Positions 48,650 through 57,420 of a stretch of DNA of 64,000 nt are shown one piece after another; position 1 is the stretch's first letter, and every line of letters begins with the position of its first letter. The stretch spans positions 1 through 64,000 of the forward strand of contig NZ_BJOG01000008.1 of NCBI RefSeq assembly GCF_006540085.1, given 5' to 3'. The notes beneath the pieces were generated by a model, which was not told the DNA's origin, did no database searches, and saw nothing but the letters and a program-made list of their open reading frames with translations. The stretch is from Microbacterium oxydans (GTDB lineage Bacteria > Actinomycetota > Actinomycetes > Actinomycetales > Microbacteriaceae). The translations under genes were made by a program, and so were the position numbers.

Positions 48650-51600
48650 TCAGGCCCCGCGCCGCCGACGTCCCATCGTCGCCGCGCCGGCGGTGAGCAG
48701 CAGCAGCGCCAGGACTGCAGCCGCGAGGGGAAGCTCGGATCCGGTGGCCGCGAGCCCACCTGCGCCGGCTCCTGCACCGGCCCCTGCTCCCGCTCCCGCT
48801 TCCGCTTCCGCTTCCGCTTCCGCAGAGATCCGGATGTCGGCCCAGCCGAGGAGAGCACCGCTCGCATCGAACACCGCGATCCGATGTGCCCCGAGCGGTG
48901 CATCCGCCGGGATCCTCACCGCGATGGTGCCGCCCTCCGCGAGCGAGCCCATCGCGATACGCGTCGGATCGGAGTACATCCATACCGCGACGTCCGTGCC
49001 AGCGCCCTTCGCGTCGACGGTGATCGTGACCGTCTGGCCTCGCGTCGCGACCGCGGGATCGACGGTCAGACCACCGCGATTGCCGTCGACGAGCTCCGTG
49101 CCGGGAAGCGGCGGGATCTCTCCTCCAGGAGCGCCGCCACCACCGGGGAGCGTCCCGGTGCGCAGCGCCTCCGAGGCGAAACCGTCGGCGAACCACCAGA
49201 CCGGCCGCTGCCCGTCGACCGAAAGCGAGGCCGGCCCCGTGGCGAAGCCCTCGTTGTTGATGTCGGGCATTCCAGCCGGGCGGGCGTAGTGCGCGATGCC
49301 CGGCTGTGCGGTGCCGTTCAGCGTGATCTCGGCCGAGCGCCCCTGACACCCGTCGTCGCACACCGCCCAGAGGCTGTCGCGCACGCTGTCGTAGTCGAGC
49401 GCCATCACTCCGGCGAGGCCGGGAGCGATCTCCGAGACCAGCGTCGCCGAGCCGTCGGAGCCGAGCGCGAAGGCGTACACATGACCGTTGTCCTCGACCG
49501 CGACGAGGAACAGCCCGCCCCCGTGTCCCGCGTAGTCCTTCGGGTCGTATGCTGCGCTCTTCCGGTCGTCGAAGAGCTTTCCGGCGAGCGCGGAGTCCGG
49601 AACCCACTGCACGGCCTCCATGCCGAGGTTCGCCCCGACCGCAGGCAGCAGCGAGGTCAGGTCCCACTCCTGCTGGGCGACGAGGTCGCCGGGCGAGGCA
49701 TCGGGGTCGACCTTCAGCACCACGTTCTGGTTCACGCCCTTGGCGCTGTTGTCTCGCTCGGATGCGACGTAGACGAAGCCGTCTCCGTCGACCGTGATGC
49801 CTTCGGTGTCTGGACCTGCGGCTCCCGGGTTCGCTGCATCCTTCTGGAAGCGCACCCTCTTGCCCGCATCCCAGCCGTCGACCTTCTCGATGGAGCCGTC
49901 GGCGTGCGCTTCGAGCTTCCAGATGCGCCCCTCGCCGTTGTCGACCGCCCAGAGGAACGCCCCGTCGGCCGTCTCCTGCACGTCGAGACCAGAGCTGTCC
50001 TCGAGGAACGTCGGGATGCTGTCCACCACGCGCACCTCAGCGGAGCCTGGCCACGTTCCCACGGCGACCTCGCCGGCACAGACGTTCGCGACGCCCTTCG
50101 TGGAAGCAGCGGTGACGGCGAACGCGCCGGTGGTGTCGGGGCAGCGGCCCCAGGTGGTCGCGGCGTGGCCATCGCCCCACGAGGTCGAGTCCACGAGCAG
50201 ATCGCCGTCGAACACCCGCACCGCATCGCCCGCGCCGAGTCCGAAGCCGAGCTGAGCCCGCTCGATCACGAGGTACTCCCCCGCTCCGATCGTGGTGCCG
50301 TCCGGAATCGCGTAGGCGTGCGCGTCATCGTCGTCCTTCACCACGATGCCCGACACATCGAGCGCGGTGTCCGTCGGGTTCACGAGCTCCACCCAATCGT
50401 CGGGTGAGCCGCCGTCGGACTCGACCTCGTTGATGCGCACCGGGTTGCCGCACGCGTTGCGCAGCCCCTTGGTCGAGACCGCGATGTCGACGAAGTCCCC
50501 GATGCCGTCGGCACAGCGGGCGAGAACGCCGGCCGCGTGCGCGGTGTAGACGTGCTCATCGACCGTGTTGCCGTTCGCGTCGCGGATCGTCACGGTGTCG
50601 CCGTTGCCGAGACCGAAGACGAAGTTCGACGGCTGGTCGAAGACGAAGTAGCCGCCCGGCTGCAAGATCGTCCCGGTCGGAAGCGGCGTGGTCTCGGCGG
50701 CGTGCCCCGTCGGGTCACTGTCCATCACGGTCCAGCCGGAGAGGTCGACCGCTGTGCCCCCGGTGTTGACGACCTCGACCCAGTCGGTGGTGTCGCCGTT
50801 CGACTCGATCTCGTTGATCACGACGTCGGGCATGACGCACGAGTTCGTGGCACCGGGAGTCGGGTGCGCGAGCACGAACGACCCGACGCCGTCGGGGCAG
50901 CGGGCCAGGGTCGCCGCGGCGAAGTCGCCGTCGATCGCCGCATGGCCCTGCCAGGGCAGAGTGTCGTCGATCATCGTGCCCGCGACGTCGAAGAGGCGGA
51001 TTCGGTCCGCGCTGCCGATGCCGATCGGCTCGCGGAACGCGGCCTCGACGCCTCCGGAGAGGCCGATCGTCCCCTCCTCGACCACGAGGAACTGTCCTGC
51101 TCCGATCTGCGTTCCCGGAAGGAACTGCCAGCGGTGATCGTCGGAGTTGTCGCGGATCTCGTAGCCCGAGACATCGAGCGCTGCGGTGCCGGGGTTGAAG
51201 AACTCCACCCAGTCGGCCGGCTGCGAGTCGACCTCGTTGACGACGATGGAGCCGGCGACGGGAGCGACCGCGCAGTCGTTCGGCGCGCCCGGCGTGACCG
51301 TCGTCGCAGGTGCCCACGGCCCCGTCCCGTCGGGACAGCGTGCCCACACCGACAACGGCGCGGTGTTCTCGTACGCATAGGAGTCCGCTTCGGCGCCGCT
51401 CGGATCGAACAGCACGACCTCATCGCCCTTGCCGAGCCCGAAGGCGAAGTCGACGTCTTTCACGAGCACCAGGAACTCCCCCGGTGCGAGAGACGTGCCA
51501 TCCGGCGCCTTGCCGAAGCTGTCGCGCTTCTCGTCGGCGATCGTCCAGCCGGTGAGGTCGACCGTCTCAGCGCCGGCGTTGTAGATCTCGACCTGATCGG

Positions 51601-51784
51601 CGAGGCCGGTCGCCGCGTCGTCGTAGACGATCTCGTTCAGCACGAGGCTCGGAGCAGCCGAGATCGCTTCGGTCGGACGGATGCCGGGATCGGCGCCGAT
51701 CGCGACGGCGGGAGTGGCGAGCAGGGCGGCGGCGCTCAACGCGCACACCGCCGTGACCGCCGCAGCACGATGCATGCGGGGCAT
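48650..51784 (-). CDS. Surface protein with four lamin-tail domains, beta-propeller and LAATG sortase anchor
   Basis: A 1044-aa exported protein. A signal peptide (residues 1-28, cleavage near AVA-IGA) is followed by four lamin-tail (LTD) domains (about 43-150, 177-290, 315-430, 445-560), each with NEI/NEV, WVE and DLSGW-type signatures and a conserved ARCPDG block. A propeller-like region (about 575-870) contains DGDGFVYVASERDN-type blades, then an Ig-like part (900-985), a low-complexity (AE)n(AG)n spacer (~990-1008), and LAATG at 1011-1015, a hydrophobic helix and RRRRGA. LAxTG is the motif of class E sortases. The likely role is a cell-wall-attached adhesin or hydrolase scaffold. AGGAG lies upstream. 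Confidence 0.85.
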   Translation of the reverse strand: MPRMHRAAAVTAVCALSAAALLATPAVAIGADPGIRPTEAISAAPSLVLNEIVYDDAATGLADQVEIYNAGAETVDLTGWTIADEKRDSFGKAPDGTSLAPGEFLVLVKDVDFAFGLGKGDEVVLFDPSGAEADSYAYENTAPLSVWARCPDGTGPWAPATTVTPGAPNDCAVAPVAGSIVVNEVDSQPADWVEFFNPGTAALDVSGYEIRDNSDDHRWQFLPGTQIGAGQFLVVEEGTIGLSGGVEAAFREPIGIGSADRIRLFDVAGTMIDDTLPWQGHAAIDGDFAAATLARCPDGVGSFVLAHPTPGATNSCVMPDVVINEIESNGDTTDWVEVVNTGGTAVDLSGWTVMDSDPTGHAAETTPLPTGTILQPGGYFVFDQPSNFVFGLGNGDTVTIRDANGNTVDEHVYTAHAAGVLARCADGIGDFVDIAVSTKGLRNACGNPVRINEVESDGGSPDDWVELVNPTDTALDVSGIVVKDDDDAHAYAIPDGTTIGAGEYLVIERAQLGFGLGAGDAVRVFDGDLLVDSTSWGDGHAATTWGRCPDTTGAFAVTAASTKGVANVCAGEVAVGTWPGSAEVRVVDSIPTFLEDSSGLDVQETADGAFLWAVDNGEGRIWKLEAHADGSIEKVDGWDAGKRVRFQKDAANPGAAGPDTEGITVDGDGFVYVASERDNSAKGVNQNVVLKVDPDASPGDLVAQQEWDLTSLLPAVGANLGMEAVQWVPDSALAGKLFDDRKSAAYDPKDYAGHGGGLFLVAVEDNGHVYAFALGSDGSATLVSEIAPGLAGVMALDYDSVRDSLWAVCDDGCQGRSAEITLNGTAQPGIAHYARPAGMPDINNEGFATGPASLSVDGQRPVWWFADGFASEALRTGTLPGGGGAPGGEIPPLPGTELVDGNRGGLTVDPAVATRGQTVTITVDAKGAGTDVAVWMYSDPTRIAMGSLAEGGTIAVRIPADAPLGAHRIAVFDASGALLGWADIRISAEAEAEAEAGAGAGAGAGAGAGGLAATGSELPLAAAVLALLLLTAGAATMGRRRRGA

Positions 51785-51938
51785 GGAGGACTCCTGGGTG
51801 GCTGGGCGGGCAGCCTCCGCGGGACGCGAGGCTGATCCGGACGGGACTCAGTCGGGTACCAGCCCAGACCACCGACCCCGGATGGCCGCCGAGGATCCCT
51901 CGGGTGCACACCAGGTGAACAGGAGGTGGCGATTCCCG

Positions 51939-52958
51939 TCAGGCGATTCGCGTGCCAGGGGGCAGACGCCGGGCGGGGGTGCGGGTGCGCGCCCATGCCC
52001 CCGCGAACAGCGAGCCGGCGATGACGACCTGCACTCCGAGTCCGACGAACCAGCTCGGCACCGTCGATTCGATGACCTCTTGCGGTGTGCGGTATCCGCC
52101 ATCGGGGTCACAGGCGTCCCAGCGCTGTTCGAGCGGCGACTGCTGGGCGCTGCGCAGGCCGTACTTGATCTGACCGAACAGGTCGACGGGGTAGCCACCG
52201 GTCGCATACTCGGTCGGGGTGGCATCGGCGAGCACGACGAAGGAGTTCGCCGACAGGGTCCACCAGACCAGATCGAATCGCGGCACCTCCTGCATGCTGT
52301 TCACCTCCCAGCGATCGCATTCGGGGTTGCCGTTCGCGTCGTACGGGCGGGAGTAGACGGTGGCCTCGCCGCGCACGGCCATGCCGCCGAGTCCGAACGC
52401 GATCAGCGTTCCGAACACGAGGGCGGCGACCACGAGATACGTCGTCGCCACCGAGAACAGCGGGCGCGCGATGAGACCGCTCAGGCCCACGCCGATCGCG
52501 GCGACGATGATGATCTCGGCCGCGAGCACGAGCAGGGAGACGAGCAGCACGACGGGGTTGGTGCCTCCGCCGAGCAGGGATAGCCCGAGGAACGGAACCG
52601 CCACGACCAGGAAGGCACCGCCGGTGGCGACCGCAGCGACGAGCTTGCCCAGCATGATGTCACCGGTCGATGCGGCGGTCACCTGCACCGCGGCGAGGGT
52701 GGCGGCATCCCGATCGCCGTTGATCGCGTTGCCGCTGAGCGTCGGCGAGACGAGCACGACCAGCAGCAGGACGACGTTGACCACGATCGAGTACACGCCG
52801 GCGCCGATCGCGTCGCCCCACGAGTACACGGCGAAAGACAGAGCCGTGACGCCGAGCAGTACCAGAGCGAAGACGCCGAGCAGCACGTACCACCCGACGC
52901 TGCGCAGCCGCTGGGTCAGTTCCAGTCGGGCGATGATGCCGATGTTCGCGAGGCTCAT
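51939..52958 (-). CDS. ABC-2 type transporter permease
   Basis: A 339-aa membrane protein with about six helices and a long extracytoplasmic loop (residues ~205-295). The NPVVLLVSLLVLAAEIIIVAAIGVGLSGL region is typical of ABC-2 permeases. Its start overlaps the stop of the ATPase gene by 4 bp, so the two form an exporter. Substrate unknown. Confidence 0.88.
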   Translation of the reverse strand: MSLANIGIIARLELTQRLRSVGWYVLLGVFALVLLGVTALSFAVYSWGDAIGAGVYSIVVNVVLLLVVLVSPTLSGNAINGDRDAATLAAVQVTAASTGDIMLGKLVAAVATGGAFLVVAVPFLGLSLLGGGTNPVVLLVSLLVLAAEIIIVAAIGVGLSGLIARPLFSVATTYLVVAALVFGTLIAFGLGGMAVRGEATVYSRPYDANGNPECDRWEVNSMQEVPRFDLVWWTLSANSFVVLADATPTEYATGGYPVDLFGQIKYGLRSAQQSPLEQRWDACDPDGGYRTPQEVIESTVPSWFVGLGVQVVIAGSLFAGAWARTRTPARRLPPGTRIA

Positions 52959-53914
52959 GCGCCCGCCTCCGTTCCGGTGGGTGCTGGGGGCGGTGACGCC
53001 TGTTGCAGGTTCAGGAAGGTGTGCTCGAGCTGGCTCTGCGCCGGCGCGAACTCGACGACCGGGAGTCCCGCCTCGACGAGGTGCCGCAGTGCCTGCGCCG
53101 CAGCCCCCTCCCCTTCCAGCCGGACAAGCACGGCACCGCGATCCTGTCCGAGCGATTCGGGCGCAATGCCGAGGGTCGATGCCACCTGCCATGCGTCGGC
53201 CTTCGTCCGCTCCTCCGTCGCGCCGGCGAGACGCACCCGCCAGGCCCGCATCACGCGCTGTGCCGGCGCAGCGTCGACGACGGAGCCGGCGACGAGGAAC
53301 ACCGCGTCGTCGACGACCTCGTCCAGCTCGGAGAGGATGTGGCTGGAGATCAGCACGGTGCGCCCCTCGGCGGCGAGGCCGCGCAGCAGCACGCGCAACT
53401 GCACCCGCGCTTCGGGGTCGAGGCCGGAGGCCGGCTCATCGAGGAGAAGGACCTGCGGATCGTGCACGAGGGCACGCGCGAGTCCGAGCTTCTGCTTCTG
53501 GCCACGGGAGAGCACCTTGGCCGGGGAGTCAGCGAGGTCGGCCAGACCGACGAGGGCGAGCAGCTGCTGGGCGCGGACCTCGGCATCGGGCTTCTCGATC
53601 CCGTACAGACGGGAGGTCGTGACGATGGTCTCGCGAGCTGTGAGCGACGGCCAGGCGCCGAGCGCGTCCGGCATCCAGCCGAGCAGACGTCGCGCGGCGA
53701 GCGGGTCGACCGACGGGTCGACACCGCCGATGCTGATCGTCCCCGCGTCGGGAGCGAGCAGGGAGGCGAGCATCAGGAGCAGCGTCGTCTTGCCCGCACC
53801 GTTCGGACCAACGAGGCCGGTCACGCGCCCCGGCTCCGCACGAAGAGTGGCCCCCTTCACCGCCTGCACCGTCCCGAATGCTCTGCTGACGTCTTGCACA
53901 ACGATTCCGGTCAT
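52955..53914 (-). CDS. ABC transporter ATP-binding protein
   Basis: A 319-aa ATPase with Walker A GLVGPNGAGKTTLL, signature LSRGQKQKLGLARAL, Walker B VLLLDEPASGLD and switch SSHILSELDE. The extended C-terminus is typical of ABC-2 exporters for drugs or lipids. It precedes its permease with a 4-bp overlap. CAGACT lies 6 nt before the ATG. Confidence 0.92.
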   Translation of the reverse strand: MTGIVVQDVSRAFGTVQAVKGATLRAEPGRVTGLVGPNGAGKTTLLLMLASLLAPDAGTISIGGVDPSVDPLAARRLLGWMPDALGAWPSLTARETIVTTSRLYGIEKPDAEVRAQQLLALVGLADLADSPAKVLSRGQKQKLGLARALVHDPQVLLLDEPASGLDPEARVQLRVLLRGLAAEGRTVLISSHILSELDEVVDDAVFLVAGSVVDAAPAQRVMRAWRVRLAGATEERTKADAWQVASTLGIAPESLGQDRGAVLVRLEGEGAAAQALRHLVEAGLPVVEFAPAQSQLEHTFLNLQQASPPPAPTGTEAGA

Positions 53915-53920
53915 GCGGTC

Positions 53921-53926
53921 AGTCTG
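53921..53926 (-). promoter_or_regulatory. Leaderless-type -10 box (CAGACT) for the ABC-2 operon
   Basis: On the minus strand CAGACT lies 6 nt before the ATG at 53914; the first base differs from TAnnnT. Confidence 0.4.
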
Positions 53927-53991
53927 GCATCCGCACACGGTCTCGGCCGGGACCTCCGGGCGGATGCTCAGTCCCGGCGGGGCGGTGGTGA

Positions 53992-53997
53992 CACAAT
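53992..53997 (+). promoter_or_regulatory. Leaderless-type -10 box (CACAAT) for the yccF-like gene
   Basis: CACAAT lies 6 nt before the ATG at 54004. Confidence 0.4.
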
Positions 53998-54003
53998 CGG
54001 CTC

Positions 54004-54402
54004 ATGCGCACGATCCTCAACATCATCTGGGTCATCCTGGCCGGATGGGCCCTGTTCCTCGGGTACGTCCTGGCGGGCATCCTGCTGTGCATCCCGATCA
54101 TCACGATCCCGTGGGCGATCGCCTCGTTCCGCATCGCCGCCTACGCGATCTGGCCCTTCGGACGAGAGGTCATCAGCAAGCCGACCGCCGGGGTCGGATC
54201 GTTCCTCGGCAACGTGCTCTGGGTGATCCTCGCCGGCTGGTGGCTCGCGATCGGCCACATCGTCTCGGGCATCCTGCTGTGCATCACGATCATCGGCATC
54301 CCGATGGGCATCGCCGACTTCAAGATGGTCCCCGTCTCCCTCATGCCGCTGGGCAAGGAGATCGTCTCCACGCGGCGCGGCGCCTTCGACCGCACACTCT
54401 GA
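54004..54402 (+). CDS. YccF domain protein
   Basis: A 132-aa membrane protein built from two tandem YccF units, each a pair of helices with G(Y/H)xxxGILLCIxIIxIP (about residues 21-42 and 81-102) and WPFGREV or MPLGKEIV after it. Function unknown; the family is widespread. It stands alone between an ABC exporter and a hemerythrin-like gene. Confidence 0.9.
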   Translation: MRTILNIIWVILAGWALFLGYVLAGILLCIPIITIPWAIASFRIAAYAIWPFGREVISKPTAGVGSFLGNVLWVILAGWWLAIGHIVSGILLCITIIGIPMGIADFKMVPVSLMPLGKEIVSTRRGAFDRTL

Positions 54403-54430
54403 ACGGGACGTCTCCTGCACTGAACCGATC

Positions 54431-54436
54431 TACACT
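54431..54436 (+). promoter_or_regulatory. Leaderless-type -10 box (TACACT) for the hemerythrin-like gene
   Basis: TACACT lies 6 nt before the ATG at 54443. Confidence 0.6.
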
Positions 54437-54442
54437 GGCGCG

Positions 54443-54904
54443 ATGGATGCCGCCCGCCTGATCGCCTGGGATCAGGAACTCCGGTCGGCGCATTCCCGTC
54501 TGCGCGCTGCCCTCGCCGCCACGCGCGACGCGCTCGGCCGGGGTGCGGACGTGCCGGATGCGACGTCGGAGCTCGTGCTCTACTGCATCGGCTTCTGCGC
54601 CGCCCTCGACGGTCACCACGGCGCCGAGGACCGGCAGCTCTTCCCTTCCCTGCGCGCCGAGCATCCCGAGCTCGGCGGAGTCATCGACAAGCTCATGCAG
54701 GATCACTCGATGCTCGCCCACCTGCTCGCCTCGCTGCGCAGTGCGGCCGAGCGCGGAGATGACTCGGCGACGATCGGCGCGCACCTCGACGGGATCGCGG
54801 CGATCATGGAATCGCACTTCCGGTTCGAGGAACGGGAGATCCTCGAACCGCTGCGCACGCTGACGCTCGACGACGACGTGAAGAGCGTGCTCGGCCCGCT
54901 CTGA
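54443..54904 (+). CDS. Hemerythrin-like (HHE cation-binding) protein
   Basis: A 153-aa four-helix protein with the HHE ligand pattern: HHGAEDRQLFP near residue 57, LMQDHSMLAHLL near residue 87 and SHFRFEEREIL near residue 128. Such proteins bind a di-iron centre and sense or scavenge oxygen, NO or iron. The DNA contains a leaderless promoter before it. Confidence 0.85.
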   Translation: MDAARLIAWDQELRSAHSRLRAALAATRDALGRGADVPDATSELVLYCIGFCAALDGHHGAEDRQLFPSLRAEHPELGGVIDKLMQDHSMLAHLLASLRSAAERGDDSATIGAHLDGIAAIMESHFRFEEREILEPLRTLTLDDDVKSVLGPL

Positions 54905-54920
54905 CGCGGTCGGGGACGAC

Positions 54921-55907
54921 TCAGCCGCGGAAGAAGGCGACGCCCAGATCCGGGTGGTCCACGAACACCCCGTCGATGCCCTGACGGGCGAGGACGCCCC
55001 ACTCCGCCTCGTAGTCGCCGAACTCCCCGCGGCCGCCCGGTCCTCGGAACTCCGCGGCGAGGAAGGCGTTCTCCGGTCGGCATGTCCACGTGAAGACCTG
55101 AAGTCCGCGCGCGTGCGCATCCGCGACGATCGTGTTGCCGCGGTCGAGCAGCATCTTCTTGCTCACGCTGATGCCGTCGACCCGGCCGACCAGAGCGTCG
55201 AGCCCCTTCGGCGCGACCGTCTCCTTGTAGGTGAGAGCACGCTTGCCCTCCGCCACCAGCAGGTCGTACGGACGCCCCGACGCCTCGATCAGATAGATGT
55301 ACGAGGCCGAGATCCCGCGCTCTCGCAGCTGCCCGAGCACGGTCGATTCGAAGCACTCGATCACCAGGGGCAGCTCGCCCTCGGCCCATCCGGCGTCGCG
55401 CAGCTCGAGGTCGATGAGCGGGGCGAGCTCGAGGCCGATGCTCGCGAAGTACGTGGCGTGCTTGACCTCGAGCACCACGCCGATCTCGCGTCCGTGCTCC
55501 ACCGAACCCTCACGCACGATGTCGAGCACGTCGCGCAGTCGCAGGATCTGCTGAGCGCCGTCGAAACTCGCACTCGAGGCCCGCACCTCCGGCAGACGCT
55601 CCCGGATACGCAGGGTGGACAGCTCCGCCCAGGTGAAGTCCTCGGTGAACCAGCCGGTCAGCGCGTTTCCGTCGACGCGCTTGGTCGTCTTGCGGTCGGC
55701 GAACTCCGGATGGTCCGCCACATCTGTGGTGCCCGAGATCTCGTTCTCGTGACGCACGATGAGCACACCGTCCTTCGTCGCCACGACGTCGGGTTCGACC
55801 GCATCCACCCCCATGGCGAGGGCGAGCTCGTAGGAGGAGCGGCTGTGCTCCGGACGGTAGCCGGGCGCACCGCGGTGCCCGATGACGAGGGGGGAATTCC
55901 TGGGCAC
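54921..55907 (-). CDS. Glycerophosphodiester phosphodiesterase
   Basis: A 328-aa TIM-barrel enzyme with the GDPD start VIGHRGAPGYRPEHSRSSYELAL, EPDVVATKDGVLIVRHE, and the catalytic region LEVKHATYF. It releases glycerol-3-phosphate and an alcohol from glycerophosphodiesters. No signal peptide is seen. The GTG at 55907 is used; TACGCT lies 6 nt upstream. A longer open frame upstream is not supported. Confidence 0.93.
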   Translation of the reverse strand: MPRNSPLVIGHRGAPGYRPEHSRSSYELALAMGVDAVEPDVVATKDGVLIVRHENEISGTTDVADHPEFADRKTTKRVDGNALTGWFTEDFTWAELSTLRIRERLPEVRASSASFDGAQQILRLRDVLDIVREGSVEHGREIGVVLEVKHATYFASIGLELAPLIDLELRDAGWAEGELPLVIECFESTVLGQLRERGISASYIYLIEASGRPYDLLVAEGKRALTYKETVAPKGLDALVGRVDGISVSKKMLLDRGNTIVADAHARGLQVFTWTCRPENAFLAAEFRGPGGRGEFGDYEAEWGVLARQGIDGVFVDHPDLGVAFFRG

Positions 55908-55913
55908 GCTCTC

Positions 55914-55919
55914 AGCGTA
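55914..55919 (-). promoter_or_regulatory. Leaderless-type -10 box (TACGCT) for the GDPD gene
   Basis: On the minus strand TACGCT lies 6 nt before the GTG at 55907. Confidence 0.55.
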
Positions 55920-55997
55920 GAACACCCCGGCGGCGCCCCCTGCCGAGTATCGTGGAGGAAAGAGACCTACTACCCCCCTTTGGAGTGAGGCCCACCA

Positions 55998-56918
55998 ATG
56001 AGCAACTTCGCTTTCAACAACCCTGCTTTCCAGCAGCAGGACCCGCGCAACGTCGCGACGTACCCGGGCGGACCTCAGGCTGCCCAGGGCGCGCAGAGCG
56101 CCTCGCTCCAGCACGGGGCGATGGACGCTGCGGCCAACGCACAGCTCGAGGGCATGTACGCGGCACCGCCTGCCGGCGCCATCGAGACCGACCGCATGTC
56201 GGTCGAGGACACCGTCTGGAAGACCGCCGGCCTGTTCGGCATCCTGCTCGTCACCGCCGCGATCGGCTGGGTGCTGACGCTCGGCGGACTCGACGTCCCC
56301 CGCTACAACCCGTACAACCCCGCTGCCGTCAACGTACTGCCGTGGGCCATCGGAGCACTCGGCGGCTTCGTGCTCGCCATGGTCATCACCTTCACGTCGC
56401 GCAAGAAGGTGCGCCCGGCGCTCATCTTCGCCTACGCGGCTTTCGAGGGGCTCTTCATCGGTGGCATCTCGGCGTTCTTCGAGGTGCAGTGGCCCGGCAT
56501 CGTCTTCCAGGCGACGCTCGCGACCGTCTCGGTCGTCGGCGTGACCCTCGCGCTCTTCGCGAGCGGCAAGATCCGCGCCTCGAAGAAGGCCACCAAGATC
56601 TTCATGATCGCGATGATCGGCTATCTGGTCTTCTCGCTCCTGAACCTCGTCCTCATGTGGACGGGAATCAATGACAACGCTTTCGGCCTTCTGAGCACTA
56701 GGGTCTTCGGCATCCCGCTCGGTCTGATCATCGGCGTCCTCGTCGTGATCATGGCCGCGTACTCGCTGGTGCTCGACTTCGATCAGATCCAGCAGGGCGT
56801 CCGCAACGGCGCTCCCCGTAAGTACGGCTGGCTCGGCGCCTTCGGCATCATGGTCACTGTCGTGTGGCTCTACGTCGAGATCCTGCGCATCATCGCGATC
56901 GCCCGCGGCAACAACTGA
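55998..56918 (+). CDS. Bax inhibitor-1/YccA-like membrane protein
   Basis: A 306-aa protein with an Asn/Gln/Ala-rich cytoplasmic N-terminus of about 70 residues and seven membrane helices (about 75-300). The last helices with FDQIQQGVRNGAPRKYGWLGAFG are typical of the actinobacterial YccA/BI-1 family; family members leak Ca or modulate stress. GGAG precedes the ATG. A terminator follows. Confidence 0.88.
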   Translation: MSNFAFNNPAFQQQDPRNVATYPGGPQAAQGAQSASLQHGAMDAAANAQLEGMYAAPPAGAIETDRMSVEDTVWKTAGLFGILLVTAAIGWVLTLGGLDVPRYNPYNPAAVNVLPWAIGALGGFVLAMVITFTSRKKVRPALIFAYAAFEGLFIGGISAFFEVQWPGIVFQATLATVSVVGVTLALFASGKIRASKKATKIFMIAMIGYLVFSLLNLVLMWTGINDNAFGLLSTRVFGIPLGLIIGVLVVIMAAYSLVLDFDQIQQGVRNGAPRKYGWLGAFGIMVTVVWLYVEILRIIAIARGNN

Positions 56919-56941
56919 CGCGACCGCGTCGCCACAGTCGC

Positions 56942-56975
56942 AGAGGCCCGTCTCCCACGAGGGAGTCGGGCCTCT
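56942..56975 (+). terminator. Terminator of the Bax inhibitor-like gene
   Basis: AGAGGCCCG and CGGGCCTCT pair around an inner CTCCC-acga-GGGAG stem, with one mismatch between the two parts. TT follows. Confidence 0.75.
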
Positions 56976-57086
56976 TGGCATATCCGGGGGTGCGCGCGCA
57001 AGGGGTTGGCACTCGGATCCGGATTTCGGCAGGCTTGTGGACAAGAAGCCCCGGCACCCCGGGGCTCCCGATCACAGGAGCTGACC

Positions 57087-57359
57087 ATGAGTTTTCTCGG
57101 CTTTCTTCTTCTCGGCCTCATCGCCGGTGCCATCGCCAAGCTGATCCTTCCCGGCAAGCAGGGCGGCGGCTGGTTCATCACGCTGCTTCTCGGCGTCGTC
57201 GGCGCGCTGCTCGGCGGCTGGCTCGGCAGCCTGATCCTCAACCGTCCGCTGACCGAGTTCTGGGACCTGGGCACGTGGCTCCTCGCCATCGGCGGCTCGA
57301 TCATCGTCCTGCTGATCTACGGCCTGATCGCCGGCCGTGGCCAGAAGGTCAACGACTGA
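57087..57359 (+). CDS. GlsB/YeaQ/YmgE family stress-response membrane protein
   Basis: A 90-aa three-helix protein: GFLLLGLIAGAIAKLILPGKQGGG, WFITLLLGVVGALLGGWLG, and a final helix. It matches transglycosylase-associated/GlsB small membrane proteins, induced by envelope or acid stress in other bacteria. CAGGAG lies upstream of the ATG. It converges on an ECF42-like sigma factor. Confidence 0.92.
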   Translation: MSFLGFLLLGLIAGAIAKLILPGKQGGGWFITLLLGVVGALLGGWLGSLILNRPLTEFWDLGTWLLAIGGSIIVLLIYGLIAGRGQKVND

Positions 57360-57381
57360 CGATCCCCCGCATCCAGACGCC

Positions 57382-57418
57382 CGCCCCCTTCGGCAGCATC
57401 ACGCTACCGAAGGGGGCG
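57382..57418. terminator. Bidirectional terminator between convergent genes
   Basis: CGCCCCCTTCGG and its perfect complement enclose a 13-nt loop. It lies between the stress protein stop and the ECF sigma stop; TCATTTCTGT follows on the plus strand. Confidence 0.8.
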
Positions 57419-57420
57419 AG

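Noticed and set aside
47882..50407. Plus-strand open frame of 841 codons
   Set aside because: Antisense shadow of the LysE and lamin-tail protein genes.
54921..57044. 707-codon minus-strand frame as an N-terminally extended GDPD
   Set aside because: The extension is antisense to the Bax inhibitor-like gene and lacks similarity; the GTG at 55907 starts exactly at the family N-terminus and has a -10 box.
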